Counted from the first letter of the stretch, positions 21,036-33,358 are shown. The stretch is DNA of 64,000 nt from Magicicada septendecula (GCA_034769895.1 CM068367.1:86667654-86731653), one strand, 5' to 3'. Notes: a model not told the origin generated them from the sequence alone. A program made the numbers and translations.

Positions 21036-21857
21036 GTACGTTGCCGTTATAGGGAGACAACAACAGAATAAAACGTTGAAAATATATTTTTCCACGAATA
21101 TCCCTAATTAGTGGAATTCGAGGCAATTAATCTCACCACAAGCACTTTGCTACTCTGCTGACTGTACAGTAATGTTATTACATACAAAAGTGTTTTATTT
21201 TAATTTATTTTTCTTAGTCCAGCAGCACAGACTAAAGGATGTATGCCTTTACAACATTACTGCATTCTGTCCTGTTATAGGTGCCTCCGGTCATTCACTT
21301 CGAGTAATCTTAGTCTTCTTCTTTGTTATGACCTTGTGATGTCTTTGTTCTTTGTATTTTGGCAAACCTTAATTTTCTAGGCAACTGGCTAACCTTGGAC
21401 ACTGTCCTGAAAGGGGACCAAGGAAATCGCGTCATATTGTGCTCGATTGGTAGTTTATGCGAACCAATCATATACGAACTGCAGCCTAGAAAGTTGAACA
21501 AGAACAACCCTATTTGGAACAACCTTTTTACCCCTGTTAGGACAATGTTGCACGTAGTTCCCTGCTCTGAAGACGGCTGCCACGCGATCTGCCGAAACAC
21601 AAGAAATAGGAATATTAATAATAATCATAATAATATTTGTAATTACTGACTACGGCCAAGAAGATTTGAAATTTTACACATTTGCTCGGCCTGTGAAAGC
21701 ATACGTCATTTAAATTCTACATTTTGATTCTCACGTTAGACAGACTTCCATATTTGCCCACTTGTGCTGTCTACCTTTCCTGTTGCTTTCCAATATTGTT
21801 CTTAAAAATGTCACCCTTTTTGGCTTTATTAGGCCTATATTTAATTTTTCTATTTTG
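21036..21857. other. No gene seen
   Basis: A 96-codon open stretch (21,359-21,649, +) has no recognised domain; its end (GAAGACGGCTGCCACGCGATCTGCCGAAACAC) resembles 3' segments of dispersed insect repeats, but I cannot name one. Confidence 0.45.
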
Positions 21858-21937
21858 TCTTCTTCTTCTTCTTCTTCTTCTTCTTCTTCTTCTTCTTCTT
21901 CTTCTTCTTCTTCTTCTTCTTCTTCTTCTTCTTCTTC
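21858..21937. repeat. (TTC)n microsatellite, about 80 bp
   Basis: A pure TTC run of about 26 units. Open frames across it (poly-Ser, poly-Leu, poly-Glu, poly-Lys) are artefacts. Confidence 0.97.
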
Positions 21938-22043
21938 TGCTTCCGACACCTCAAGTTACTTCTCAAATACTTTTCCTTAAAAAAGCGCGGACAGCTTGTC
22001 TTTATATGTGTTGTGTAGAGGCGAAGTGCCTTCACAGGCGAAA

Positions 22044-22080
22044 TATAAAAGTGCCAATTGCGAAGCAACTAATATCAGTT
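22044..22080 (+). promoter_or_regulatory. TATA + initiator pair without a gene
   Basis: TATAAAAG at 22,044-22,051 and TCAGTT at 22,075-22,080, with the initiator A at 22,077 (33 bases after the start of TATA). Spacing is compatible with an insect Pol II core promoter. Downstream sequence to about 22,400 has no gene; it ends near an ATTAAA at about 22,303, so a short LTR-like transcription unit is possible. Confidence 0.35.
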
Positions 22081-22929
22081 TTTGTATACGTCGGTTCAGA
22101 ATGTGATCAGTGTAAAGTGATTACAGTGAATTCTCGTGTGCGGACATCTGTAATCGGTGACTTGGATTATTTAGAGTGGCTACCGTTTAGCCACTGTAAT
22201 AACTAACATTGATTGTGCGTCACACTAATGTGTGTGTTGGACAATCGTAAGCTTGAAGAAGTGTTTGTATACAAGTATTGTCGTCTTGTTCACTTAAATT
22301 GTCATTAAAGTAATTGAATGGTTATTTCTCTGTGTTCAATTATTTATTTCCACTGATTAACATGACAGTCGTGCGATCGACGTAACAATGTTTTTAATAT
22401 TTTAATTAAATATAAGTATAAAACGCACGGCAGAGGTCTAGCGATAAGTCAGAATGAAGCCTAAATAGGAGAGTGAAAATGAAGTTGAGACGCTGTGATG
22501 GAAGAATTGGGGAATACAGATCTAATAATATAGAAAATTTTAAAAATATAAGAAGCAATGGTAAATAATCAAAATTTGACGCGTTTGGAAATTGCAAAGA
22601 CAATTTCTCTACACAGGATATTGCAGTTTCCCTACAGGATATAATTGCACGCAGAAAAATCAGTGTTGACACATGTAAAGATAGGATGAAAATTAAACAC
22701 TTAGTACATGTCCTAAAATGAGATTGTACAATATTAACCCAACAGCACAGAAACAATGTGTTTCAACATAAACAAGCTGAGACAATTTGAGAGAATGGTA
22801 ACAGGAACCGAACTTGAAGAAAAGATAATATTAGAAGGATTTTAGAGAATGTAGGTGAAAATTAGGACGACGGCGACGTTGTAAGAATTGAAGCATAAAA
22901 TGGTTTTGACCCTATAAATAGGCAAGAAG
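22081..22929. other. No clear gene; purine-rich decayed sequence
   Basis: The stretch 22,440-22,929 is purine-rich on the plus strand and leads into the LINE tail at 22,930. It may be an upstream, unreadable part of the same LINE. I cannot identify RT motifs in it. Confidence 0.4.
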
Positions 22930-23140
22930 GAAGTCAGTGCTGAAATAGATTATTGAGTGGAAACGAAAAGATGGAATACCAAGGAAGACCGAAGGAAGAG
23001 GAAGACAAAAGATTAGATAGATGTAAGAGGTAATTAAGGAGAGGACAGGCTGGCGAGCAAGATAAGGTAGGAAGAAGAGAAGGGGCGTATTTACGGGGGA
23101 GGGGGAACCTGACCACTCAGAGGGGCAAAAACGTTAACGA
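22930..23140 (+). pseudogene. LINE 3' end (ERTGWRA family), copy 1
   Basis: Across frames one can read PRKTEGRGRQKIR and then EVIKERTGWRAR followed by a GRRE-type end, a LINE ORF2 C-terminus. The same text, diverged, is at 23,855-23,990 (PRRRGRRKIRW, ERTGWRARQDRVG). It continues into the family C repeat at 23,084. Confidence 0.55.
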
Positions 23141-23290
23141 ATTTTGTTAATTTTTTAATTTTTAGGCTATTCATGCTAAAACAGTTTTACAGCTGTTAAT
23201 GCTAATATAGTGATAACTCTTTTTAAATGTATAAACAAGTTTTCTTTAAACAGCATTTACGCGTATAAACGGATCTGATATTCTCGTTTC
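23084..23290. repeat. Family C repeat, copy 1
   Basis: GTATTTACGGGGGAGGGGGA, then AACGAATTTTGTTAAT, TTTTTAGGCTATT, TTTTACAGCT, AACTCTTTTTAAATGTATAAACA. Two further copies follow at 23,516-23,720 and 24,026-24,125. Confidence 0.75.
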
Positions 23291-23515
23291 CTTCGTACTT
23301 TGTAAAGTGCCGTTTTCTCAATCCTGTCTCTAGTTTTAAATATTCTTTCCTTTTGTTCTTTCCTCAAGAATAAGCTTTATTCTTAGGAACATGCTAGTAG
23401 TGTGCTCAGCTTCTTTCTTCTGTGCTTATATACAACTAAAACAAGCTTACGCCCCAAGTGTAATCGGTATTGTTAAGTAATTCGTCGTTATAATCAGTGT
23501 TGTAATAAACATGAA

Positions 23516-23720
23516 CGTATTTACAGCGGGGGGGGGGGGACGAACGGGATCGGACCCCCTTCCCAGAGGATCGAATAAGTTGAGGAATTTTGTTAATCTT
23601 ATGTTTTGTGTAGCTTATTTTCTTATTTTTTCACCTGTGGAACGCTAAAATAGCAACTCTTTTTGAAGCGTACAAACAGGTTTATAACACAGCGTTTGCG
23701 CATATGTTTGAAATTTGGAA
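23516..23720. repeat. Family C repeat, copy 2
   Basis: Same block order as 23,084-23,290: GTATTTACAGCGGGGGG, GAGGAATTTTGTTAATC, a TAGCTTATTTT-type block, AACTCTTTTTGAAGCGTACAAACAGG, then CAGCGTTTGCGCATA (copy 1 has CAGCATTTACGCGTA). Confidence 0.7.
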
Positions 23721-23854
23721 TATATAGGAAAATCAATTCAGCCAATAAGTATCTCCTAAACAATGTTTTGAATAACGCGTATTTTGATTTTGTTATTACC
23801 GTTTAGGATAATGGTTTGATTTCAAGATGATGTCACGCGTTTTTCAATCACTTA

Positions 23855-24125
23855 TAGAGTGGAAACGAAAAGATGAACTGCCAAAGAAGACCTAAGCAAG
23901 AGCTAGAGGAAGACGGAAGATAAGATGGAAGGAACAGGTAGTTGAGGGGAGGACAGGCTGGCGAGCAAGATAGGGTGGGAAGAAGTGAAGAGGGGTGGTT
24001 TACAGAGGAGTATTTACGGGGGGAGGGTCGAAAGAAGTTGACGAATTTTATTAATCTTTTAATTTTTAGGCTATTTTATTAGTTTTACAGCTATAGTAGT
24101 AACTCTTTTTAAATGTATAAACAGA
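23855..24125 (+). pseudogene. LINE 3' end (ERTGWRA family), copy 2, with family C
   Basis: The coding trace (23,855-23,990) gives GRRKIRW and ERTGWRARQDRVG. It runs into GAGTATTTACGGGGGGAGGG and the family C blocks (24,026-24,125). Because both ERTGWRA copies are followed by family C, family C is probably the 3' UTR of this LINE. Confidence 0.6.
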
Positions 24126-24149
24126 TAAAGAAGGTAAGAAGATAAAGAA

Positions 24150-24412
24150 ATGTGGCGGAAGAAATCAACATCAAGTTGGATTAAAGAAGTCCAAAAGGAT
24201 TTAGAAAAAAATAATATAAACGCGGAAGAAGCATTTGAAAGAGAAGATTTCTGGCAAAAGTGTTAAAAATGGAAGGAGTCCAGGGTAGGAGAGAGAAAAA
24301 CGCAGGTTCAAAGTGAACTGAAGACAGGAAGAAGAGGCACAGTGAAAAGATGAAAGAATATTGGATAAAAAGAAAATATCAAAGAACAAAGAATTGAAAT
24401 TTGCATGTGGTC
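24150..24412 (+). pseudogene. LINE C-terminal fragment (WIKEVQKDLEK type)
   Basis: Frame at 24,150 reads WRKKSTSSWIKEVQKDLEKN, then FEREDFWQKC, a stop, KWKE and, further on, KTGRRGTVKR. The W-I-x-D/E-V-x-x-D-L pattern plus the later basic tail is the C-terminus of another insect LINE type; a similar tail (TGAIWTDERRE) is at 55,770-56,310 on the minus strand. Confidence 0.5.
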
Positions 24413-24452
24413 CTTAGATGGCTGATACAAAAAAAATGTTAGAAAAACGGAG

Positions 24453-24454
24453 CA

Positions 24455-24504
<50 letters not shown>
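24453..24504. repeat. (GT)n microsatellite
   Basis: About 25 GT units at the start of family A copy 2, matching the GC/GT run of copy 1. Confidence 0.95.
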
Positions 24505-24507
<3 letters not shown>

Positions 24508-24660
24508 AAGGTGATAGTGGTCGCAGCGTTGGGTTATCGCTGTGAAAATGAAATTTAAAGCTATCCCACGTGACAGATACAAAGAATAATTTGACGTTTG
24601 AAATAAGTCGGACACGGCCTTAAACACAGTGTGTACCAAGGGGTAGATAGTGTGGGGAAG

Positions 24661-24698
<38 letters not shown>

Positions 24699-24850
24699 TT
24701 ACACACGCGTGTTAAATTTAATCGGGCGTAAGCCTAGAGTACATCTGTCGGACGGACTTGTAACAAGACCGCCCCCACGCGTGTTGCCCGCATGAGAATT
24801 TAATCTGGTCATGGAAACACACCACTATAGCAGGAAAATGTATCTTTTTT
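24490..24850. repeat. Dispersed repeat family A, copy 2
   Basis: See the block order given for 11,705-12,075. This copy has a longer GA microsatellite (24,662-24,696) and lacks the ACACAC run. The end CACACCACTATAGCAGGAAAATGTATC matches copy 1. Confidence 0.8.
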
Positions 24851-26220
24851 ATTTTAATTTTTACTACAGCCAAGTTGTAGGCAGAAACGTTTCAACTGTA
24901 ACACAAAATAAAATTATATTATTTTTCATAGAAAAAATGTGTATTGCATAAATCTAAAACAAACTAATATTTTTTATAAATAAATCAAGTTGATAATAAA
25001 TGTTGACAAATAATACATATAATAATGTTTGTACAGCATTAAAAGAGAAACATTTAGAAATCCAATTTAAAACTACAAGCATTAATAACATGGGGCACAT
25101 AAATAAATACTAAAATTCCTCAATGGTGTTGTTTCTAGTTAAATTTGTGTACCACAGTGCATAAGTAACAAATAATTTAATACTAGCTTTTAGTTTATGT
25201 ATGTTTCTATAAGTATCTGTAGGTCTACACGTAATACTTTTTCAAACGTATATGAAACTGATAATAGGTACTTGCAAATATGCTATATATGCTACATACG
25301 TATAGATTTTTGCAAAGAAAGCTTATAAACTTTTTCAAGGTGGTCCAAAGTATGCCAGGGGTATACTTTTCATATTGTTTTGTTTACAAATATGAAGCTT
25401 AAAAACAGACTTTTGCAAAACAAGATTCTGTGTTTTGAAGTACAAGCAAGTAGTCAGCAAACAACAGCACATTCAAATATCTGTGTCGTGATAAGTTAAT
25501 ACCAGGGTCCACTAGATGTTTCCATTTCCTTACCAGACCGTCAATATACAAAAATGTTAAAAAGAGTAGGTGATACACTGCACCATTGTCTAACTCCTTT
25601 ATTGACAGATATTTTTTGAGATATCTTACAATTATTTTTAACAACTATAATTATTTTTAACAGCTATTCTTGTTCCGTCATATAGGCGTTGTAAGTTCTT
25701 AATTGTGACACATTAATTATGTCACAATTACGTATTAAAGATACCGAGTTCCTATTCTGAATAACATTCCTCATAGTTTGACGCCTCACATAGGATTTTA
25801 CAATTTTTTCAAAATTGTGACTTCTATTTTTGGATCGTCGTGTTCCTACTGGTAAAATATTTTCAGTATTGGGCCGCCATTGCCCACTTTAATTGGTTAA
25901 TTGGTCACGATGAATTTTTGGCATTTACATTTTTAAAGAAGTAAAATAATTAATTTGCAGTGTAAATTATAATGGTAACATGTTATAATCTTTTCATCTA
26001 ATACTGCTAAAACTAAAAGAAGCTACTATAAAATTTACTTCTTAGTCTGAATACTGGAATACAACGTTTGTATCTGATAACATCTGATTTGGTCTCGTCG
26101 TGTTGACAGCAGATGTATCAGTATATCTGTTTGGAAACTACGGGACATGTAACTTAACTTAAATTGCATATATTGAAGGTTGTGAACTATAATTACAATA
26201 TTGTAACTGTAGCCTTCTAA
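24851..26220. other. No gene seen; AT-rich
   Basis: About 1.4 kb. The minus-strand sequence at 25,399-25,644 contains VRKWKHLVDPGINLSRHRYLNVLLFADYLLVLQNTE, which resembles the block around FADD of a LINE reverse transcriptase (LLFADD-x-x-x-x-x-x-x-E). I list it as a possible LINE trace only. Confidence 0.45.
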
Positions 26221-26419
26221 TCTATATATATAAAACTCAAAGTCTAAGGATTTATGGGTACTGAATACAAATCCACACCGTTTACACCGATTGCCACCAA
26301 AATTTTGTACAGGGAACCTTTGACACAAGGCAAAAAATACTGTCTAACTTCGAATTTGATATTTTGCCCCGTTCGCACGATTTAGCCCCTTTTAATTATG
26401 CCTTTTCGTTGACGCGTAA

Positions 26420-26850
26420 AGATGTAACTAACACCATGGAGACCAAAATTAATTACAATAGTAACAAGTAAATAAACAAATGATATTTATCGGCATCGGA
26501 ACTGCAGTTTTATCCAGTCCTGTAGTTTTTAACGTTTTTTATAGGCGATTGTATCGATATATTTTGTAATTTTGTGTACAGATACGTCTATATATTTTGT
26601 AATTGTCTTAAACCATTAAACAATTTATGTTTATACGTATTTCTGATGATGCAATGAATAATTAATAAAATATATTAAATACTACTACTAAAGATGTCAA
26701 CATTACCATGGAGACCAGAATTAATTACCATAGTAACAAGTAAATAAACAAAAGCTATTTAGCGGTATCGGAACTGTACATTTATCCATTGCTGCAGTAC
26801 ATTTTCGCTGTTTTATATAGTATGCGATTGTATCGATGTATTACGATGTG
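26420..26850. repeat. Imperfect direct duplication in Helitron 5' region
   Basis: A unit of about 155 bases (26,420-26,575) recurs at 26,690-26,850. Shared blocks: ACCATGGAGACCA, AATTAATTAC, AGTAACAAGTAAATAAACAAA, CGG(C/T)ATCGGAACTG and GCGATTGTATCGAT. Divergence is moderate. Confidence 0.85.
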
Positions 26851-27560
26851 GAAAAGAAGTGTACTAATTGTAAATTGTCCTATTACATAATGCAAAGCGA
26901 AAATACGTGTTGTTTTCATTTTTGAGGTTAGGTGACAACGGTTTTTGGTTTTTAGTTTACTGCTGAAATAAATAAAAGCCACGGTTGAGAAAAACATAAC
27001 GTTTAATGTGTTATACAATGCTTCTAACACAGTAACACTTAAAATAAAGAATTTACCGTTTTGGTTTTGGGAGATACTTTATAAATATCTCCTAAGACTT
27101 TATAAACGAGTACTTTTAAATATCCAAAGGCTGTTGCACCAACATAATAATTTAGTACAAGTTAAAATAGTATAAGTTTTGAAAACAGCTTTGAAGAGAA
27201 TTTGACTAATTGTTATACAAGCTGACAGAACGCCTATAGACATAGCCAATAAAAATTATATTAATATCTTCTTCTTTATACATTAATACGTGAAGAGAAA
27301 ACTTTGTACCCCTTTTTAAGCATATTGCGCGCACGGAGGAGTGTGAGATTTGCCATAGTTAAAGTTTATATGGAGAAGGAGTGCAGAAAGCTAAAATTTA
27401 TATATAGGCCTAATATGTGTTACAAATACATTAAATAAAATAAAATAAAACATTAATTTGCACTTGAACATTCATTTAAACTTTTTCAAACAATGGTAAT
27501 TGTTAAAAATAAAATAATTTTGTTGCCAGGCAATAAAATTATAATTTTTTCATTTTAGTG

Positions 27561-27648
27561 TACGTTCATACTGCCAATGTCAAACACATAATAGTCTGTC
27601 GTTTGTTTACGTTCATACCGCCAATGTCAAACACATAATAGTCTGTGG
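27561..27648. repeat. Tandem duplication, period 47 bp
   Basis: TACGTTCATA(C)(T/C)(G)CC followed by AATGTCAAACACATAATAG appears twice, at 27,561 and 27,608, with one or two differences. Lies in the non-coding 5' part of the Helitron. Confidence 0.9.
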
Positions 27649-28072
27649 TCAAACAGTCGCACAGAGTAGAGATTGTCGCCAAAGAATTTTAAAATGTTGC
27701 CAACAAATAATTACTGACAGATTGACTGAATGAGCTGTGAATTTTGTGTGATTTCAAATGTTCCTTTTTCAATAGTCTGTGGAGTGTAAGTCCAGGCAAA
27801 AAAGCGTTTATTTTATATTTTGTATATTAGATATCTGTGTTTTATATATTAATGTGCAGTTGAAAGTGAAATACAGCTTGCTTAATATACACCTGTTGCA
27901 AAAGGAAAATTTTGTAGCAGCAATTTGAATTGACTTACTCTCGCCTAATTATTATTGGTGGTTTCAAAAAAGTGAGTACATTTTATTATTTAAATTAAAC
28001 CCTGTCTAATCTTAGTTTCAGTAATTTTATTACATTTTTTTTTACATTCAGATATTCGCACCTACTTCCATT

Positions 28073-31000
28073 ATGCCTCGACATAGAACATTGACGGGTC
28101 GGAGTGAGAGACAAAGAAGAAGGAATATATATTCGCGTGAAAGTCAAAATGATAATAGACCAAATGCAAATTTAAATAGTGTAAATAGTATAACATTGAC
28201 TGGTCGGAGTGAGAGACAAAGAAGAAGGAATATATATTCGCGTGAAAGTCAAAATGATAATAGACCAAATGCAAATTTAAATAGTGTAAATAGTATACAA
28301 AATGATGAAATTATTTTGAGGGATACATTTAAATGCGCACTGAATGTCATTCCAAGAAATTTTAATACTTTTGATTGTGGATTAATGCATTTATAATGCA
28401 GGTTTTGCAATGCAAAACATTTCGAATCTGAGGTCACTTTAGGTGAAAGGACTGCATTCACTTCATGTTGTCATAAGGGTAAAGCAATATTACCGGCATT
28501 AAGTCAAAATGAATACTTTAAATCATTGTATGATGGACTTACTTCAAATGAACCTTCAATAAAAAGAAAGTCAAAAAATTATTTTGAAAACATTCGTAAA
28601 TACAATTCATCATTTGCTATGGTTACCTCAGAAGCTAAAATTTCGGATACAGTTACGCGTGGAGTGTATCATTTTAAAATACATGATGTTTTTTATCACA
28701 GATCAGGTCCAATGACTGCTGGATATGGTCGCTCACCATGTTATGCGCAATTATATTTTTATGATGTTGACACTGCTGTCAATTATAGATTATGTGAACA
28801 CTATAATCAAACATGCAATAACAATATAATGCGCGAAATCTCTCTTGAATTGGAACGCATTAAACCTTTCGTTCGGTCATTCATTGCAATGAAAGATCAT
28901 TGTCAGAGAGTTGAAAATCAAAACAAATAAATTTGTATGCTCATTAAAGTAAATCGTGATTTAGATCTACGCCGTTATAATGATGCAGTTGAAACTGATG
29001 TAGCAGTAATATTTAGTACAGTTAATGGTGAGCCACCCTTTGAACGAAATATGGTTTCGTTTTCAAAAGTTAATGGTACCATTAAAAATATCTCTGTTTT
29101 GGATTCATCATTGGACCCTTTAGCGTATCCATTACTTTTTCCAAATGGTGATACTGGGTGGCATATCAATATTTCTCATAATGTACCAACTACATCTAAT
29201 TTAAGAGCGCCCAGAAATAAATTAACCATGCTTCAGTATGCAGCCAAGTCGATAGACTTGCAATTAGAGAAGATTTTAGCATGTTGCACCATTCACAAAA
29301 ATTATTTCTGCAGTGGATAGTTGATATGTATGTGAGAATAGAGGGCACAAGGTTACATTTCATTCGACAAAATCAAACAAGTCTTAGGTCTGAAGTTTAC
29401 AACAATTTAACAGATTATTTAGAATTGAACCCCAATGCCAATAATGTTGGCCGTAGAGTAATTTTACCATCTTCATTCAATGGATCTCCAAGAAATATGT
29501 ATCAGAATTATTTAGATGCAATGTCAATTGTACAAAATTTCGGAAAGCCTTCTTTGTTTATTACAATGACTTGCAATCCAAGTTGGCCTGAAATAGTTAG
29601 CAATATTGGTGTAGGTGAGTCAGCTAATTTTCGACCTGATATTGTTGTGTGTGTATTCAAGTCCAAACTGAAAGCATTAATTGAGGGCCTTACACTAAAA
29701 AAAATCTTCGGTAAAGTTGAAGCACTCATTTATACAATTGAGTTTCAAAAAAGAGGATTGCCTCATGCTCACATTTTACTCTCTTTAAATGAGCAAGATA
29801 AAATGTTAACGCTACCGATATTGAGAAAGTTGTATCTGCGGAGATTCCTAACATTCAAACACATCCTACATTACATGAATATGTTGTAAAACACATGATG
29901 CATGGTCCATGCGGTGTACTTAATCCAAATTCTGTATGTATGAGAGATGGAAAATGCACAAAAGATTATCCAAAACGATTTAATGAATTTACATGTGAAT
30001 CATTAAATGGATATCCATTATACAGAAGGCGTGATAATGGTATTAATGCTGAAGTTCGCGGTAGTTGCCTCGACAATCGTTATGTTGTACCATACAATCC
30101 GTACTTACTTGCCAAATTTAATTGCCATATGAATGTTGAAGTATGCACTACAGTTAAAAGTGTTAAATACATTTATAAATACGTGTATAAAGGCTATGAC
30201 AGTGCATCTGTTGAATTAGGTTCAGAGAGAAATGAACCAGGTCAAGAAATACAAATTGTTGAAGTTAAAAATTTTTTAAATGGCCGTTATGTCGGATAAA
30301 CTGAAGCTGTATGGCGCATCTATGAATTACCAATGCATTTTCAATCACATGTCATCGTTAGACTTGACATTCATTTACCGCGTAGACAGAATGTTTACTT
30401 TCGAGAAGGGCAAGAACGTCAAGCAATTGAAAATGCAAGACAAACAAAATTATTAGCATTTTTTGAATTGAATCGATCAGATCCATCAGCGCATGAATAT
30501 AAGTATATTGAAATTCCTTTGCATTATGTGTGGGAAGATTCCCGAAAAAAATGGAAGAAGAGAAGGCGTGGACGTGATAAAATCATTACACGCATATATG
30601 TAGTATCACCAAAAGACATCGAACTTTTCAATTTACGATTGCTTTTATTACATGTCTGTGGTCCAAAATCATTTGAGGATGTTAGAACATACAATGGAAT
30701 TATACACACTTCTTTTGTTGAAGCGTGCCATGCTCGCGGCATTGCTTCAAATGATAATGAATGGCGCGAATGTTTAAATGAAGCAAAAGAATTACATTAA
30801 CCAAAACAAATGCGAAATTTATTTGCTTACATTTGTGCATTAAATTTGCCAGCCAATACATTGGCGTTATGGAATGAATTTAAAGTATATCTTAGTGAAG
30901 GTTTTTTGAGAGATTGCAACGAACAAGTATCCTTTAACACAGCTCTATTAGAAATTGAAGATATTTTGAATGTTCATAATTTGTCATGTCAAGAACTTGG

Positions 31001-32499
31001 TTTACCAGTTCCCACGTATTCGCAGAGAACAGACGAAGCAAATGCTATTGATCCAATAGAACAAGAGTTTCTGTTTTCTGAGCATTATGAAACTGCAAAT
31101 ATTGAACAGCGTAATCTAATTGATCGTGTGATTAGTGAAGTTTTGCACCCATGATATTGGATCTAATGTTTTTTGTTTAACCGCTCATGCAGGTTGTGGA
31201 AAAACATTCACACAAACAGCAATCATTCACAAATTAAATTCGCTTAATCTTAGTTGCATTGCAACAGCGTTCAGTGGCATAGCTTCAACTCTATTACTTG
31301 GAGGTAGAACTTTACACAATGTGTTTAAATTGCCTATACCCATTTTGGAAAATTCTGTAGCGAATATTACCGCAAATAGTAGCTATGGACGTTACATAAA
31401 TTCATCATCATTGATAATTATTGATAAAATTTCTATGTGCCCACTGCAAGTGTTGAAAATCATAGATAGATTATTGCAGGATCTATGCGATGAAAATGAG
31501 AAACATAAACCATTTGGAGTGAAAACGATACTTCTGTGCGGTGATTTTCGGCAAATATTACCAGTTGTCCCACATGGATCACGTGCAACTTTAATTGAAA
31601 ATTGTGTCACGAGTTGCCATAAATTTGTTTATTTTCATAAAGTAACGTTTACTCAAAATATGAGAGCCTTACCAAGTGAAATAGAATTTGTCGAATTCTT
31701 GAAAAAAATTAGTAATGATGAAGCCAATTCCCTCAGTTTGGTGAAAATATTATTGAAATACCTCAGCAATTAATAGGAGATGAAAATAATATTATTAATG
31801 AGGTGTATGGAAATATTTCCGAAAACATACTCTCAGAGAACATATTGAAGTCAGTTATTTTAGCACCTAAAAATTATGATTGTACTTTTATTAATACTGA
31901 TATACTTAATCGAATACCAGGTGAACAGAAAACATATCATAGCTACGATAAAATAATTTGTGATGATGACAATGAAATCAAATCCAGTAGAGTTTTTGAA
32001 TTCTTTGACTATTAGTGGTTTGCCGCCACATAAGTTAGTATTGAAAGTTAATTGCATCGTTTTACTGATCAGAAACTTAAATACAAAGGAAGCATTAGTC
32101 AATGGAACAAGAATGCGCATCAAGTGTATGCATCGTAATGCTATTGATTGCGAAGTTTTAACTGGAACCGCACGCAATAAGAGAATTTTGATTCCACGTA
32201 TAAATTTAACATATTCCGGTACTGTTTTACCATTTAACTTTCAAAGAACTCAATTTCCAATTATACCTGCATTTGCGATGACAATAAATAAGTCTCAAGG
32301 ACAAACATTCGAAAAAATTGGAATTTTATTGAGGCAGCCAGTTTTTACACATGGTCAATTGTACGTCGCAGCAAGTAGAGTTCGATCATTCGATGGTTTA
32401 AGATTTTATATTTCCGAATATAATGGCCAAGAGCATTTAGCAAATGATGAAAGAGTTTTTACAAAAAACATCGTTTACACAGAAGTTCTGAATCATTAA
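28073..32499 (+). pseudogene. Helitron Rep-helicase, full-length but disabled
   Basis: The product would nick and replicate the element as a rolling circle. The N-terminus (28,073-28,396) has a duplicated 35-residue unit. Next is FDCGLMHL with a stop (28,394-28,396) inside the conserved CRFC zinc-finger region. Helitron-like N domain: CNPSWPEI (about 29,572). HUH motif: GLPHAHILL (about 29,758-29,784). Two-tyrosine motif: KYIYKYVYKGYD (about 30,166-30,201). PIF1-type helicase: Walker A HAGCGKT (about 31,186), LIIIDKISM where the usual DE is DK (about 31,411), LCGDFRQILP (about 31,536), and [12 protein letters not shown] with [10 protein letters not shown] near the end. In-frame stops: 28,394, 28,928, 30,297, 30,798. 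Frame changes: near 29,280, 29,850, 31,140, 31,775 and 31,970. Domain order and total length (about 1,475 codons) are normal for animal Helitrons. Confidence 0.93.
28088..28297. repeat. Two exact-phase tandem 105-bp units in coding region
   Basis: Units 28,088-28,192 and 28,193-28,297 differ at very few positions and are a multiple of three, so the frame is kept. Each encodes a 35-residue basic segment (RSERQRRRNIYSRESQ...). Near-identity suggests that the duplication is younger than the stops and shifts. Confidence 0.95.
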
Positions 32500-33342
32500 A
32501 TTCACTTTCAAACTATTTTAAGTTCAATGGGCAACATTTATTTTTTTAACCGCCCGGTTTTTTGATTTAATGAAAAATATATGAAAAAATACGAGGCACG
32601 TATTTTTTATTTCATTTTTTATTTTGTATTAATTTTTTATTTAAATTTTATATAACTCGAAAAAGATAGGCAAAGTAACTGTGTAGCCTTGGCGAAACCT
32701 GGTCAGTATGGCAATAAAAAAAAACCCAAGGAAATGTCAAAAAACTCGTTATTGCTTTTTAAATATGGCTTAGCCAAGCTAAACCTCATTTTTCCTATCT
32801 TTCATATTTTCCAAATAACTCGAAAATTAATGCATAGAAAAAAAATTAAAAAATTATATAAGCTTTGTAGCAGATAATCTTGAAACTGTTTTCGAATTTT
32901 GTACCTTACCAAAAATGAAATGTAATCCACTGGAATTGAAAACAATGTATCTTATACTTCTATGAATGTCAAGTCTCATTTTTATTAGCGTTTATTTGAT
33001 TCAATAATAACATGAAAAAATTAAAACTGACAATGAATTATATCAAAAAATAAATACGAATACAAGCTGTAATTGTGTTTCTTTCAACTGTTACTAACAT
33101 TAAATTTTAAATTTCGTAGGTATTGCAGGGAATTAAGGCAAACAACACACGCTAATGACGTATTTGTACACGCTCGCAGCTGACGTAATAGAACAAAATT
33201 CAAAAAAATTATATGCAATGATTATAGAGGTATACTCTTTGACAAAAGAACCTCAATAACGTTCAAACTTAAAAATTTAATTAATTACGGTCGAATTTCG
33301 ACCACTGGGCGACCACTAGTACTTATTAAAACTCAAATATTT

Positions 33343-33358
33343 CCGTGCGAAGCCGCGG
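33343..33358 (+). terminator. Helitron 3' subterminal hairpin
   Basis: CCGTG (33,343-33,347) pairs with CGCGG (33,354-33,358), one G-T pair, loop CGAAGC. It lies seven bases before the terminal CTAG, where Helitrons carry the hairpin that ends rolling-circle transfer. Confidence 0.85.

Noticed and set aside
21724-22206. Open frame of 160 codons with poly-Leu
   Set aside because: It exists only because the TTC microsatellite has no stop codons; the flanks have no motif.
28071-31610. Minus-strand open frames inside the Helitron
   Set aside because: Antisense shadows of the Rep-helicase gene.
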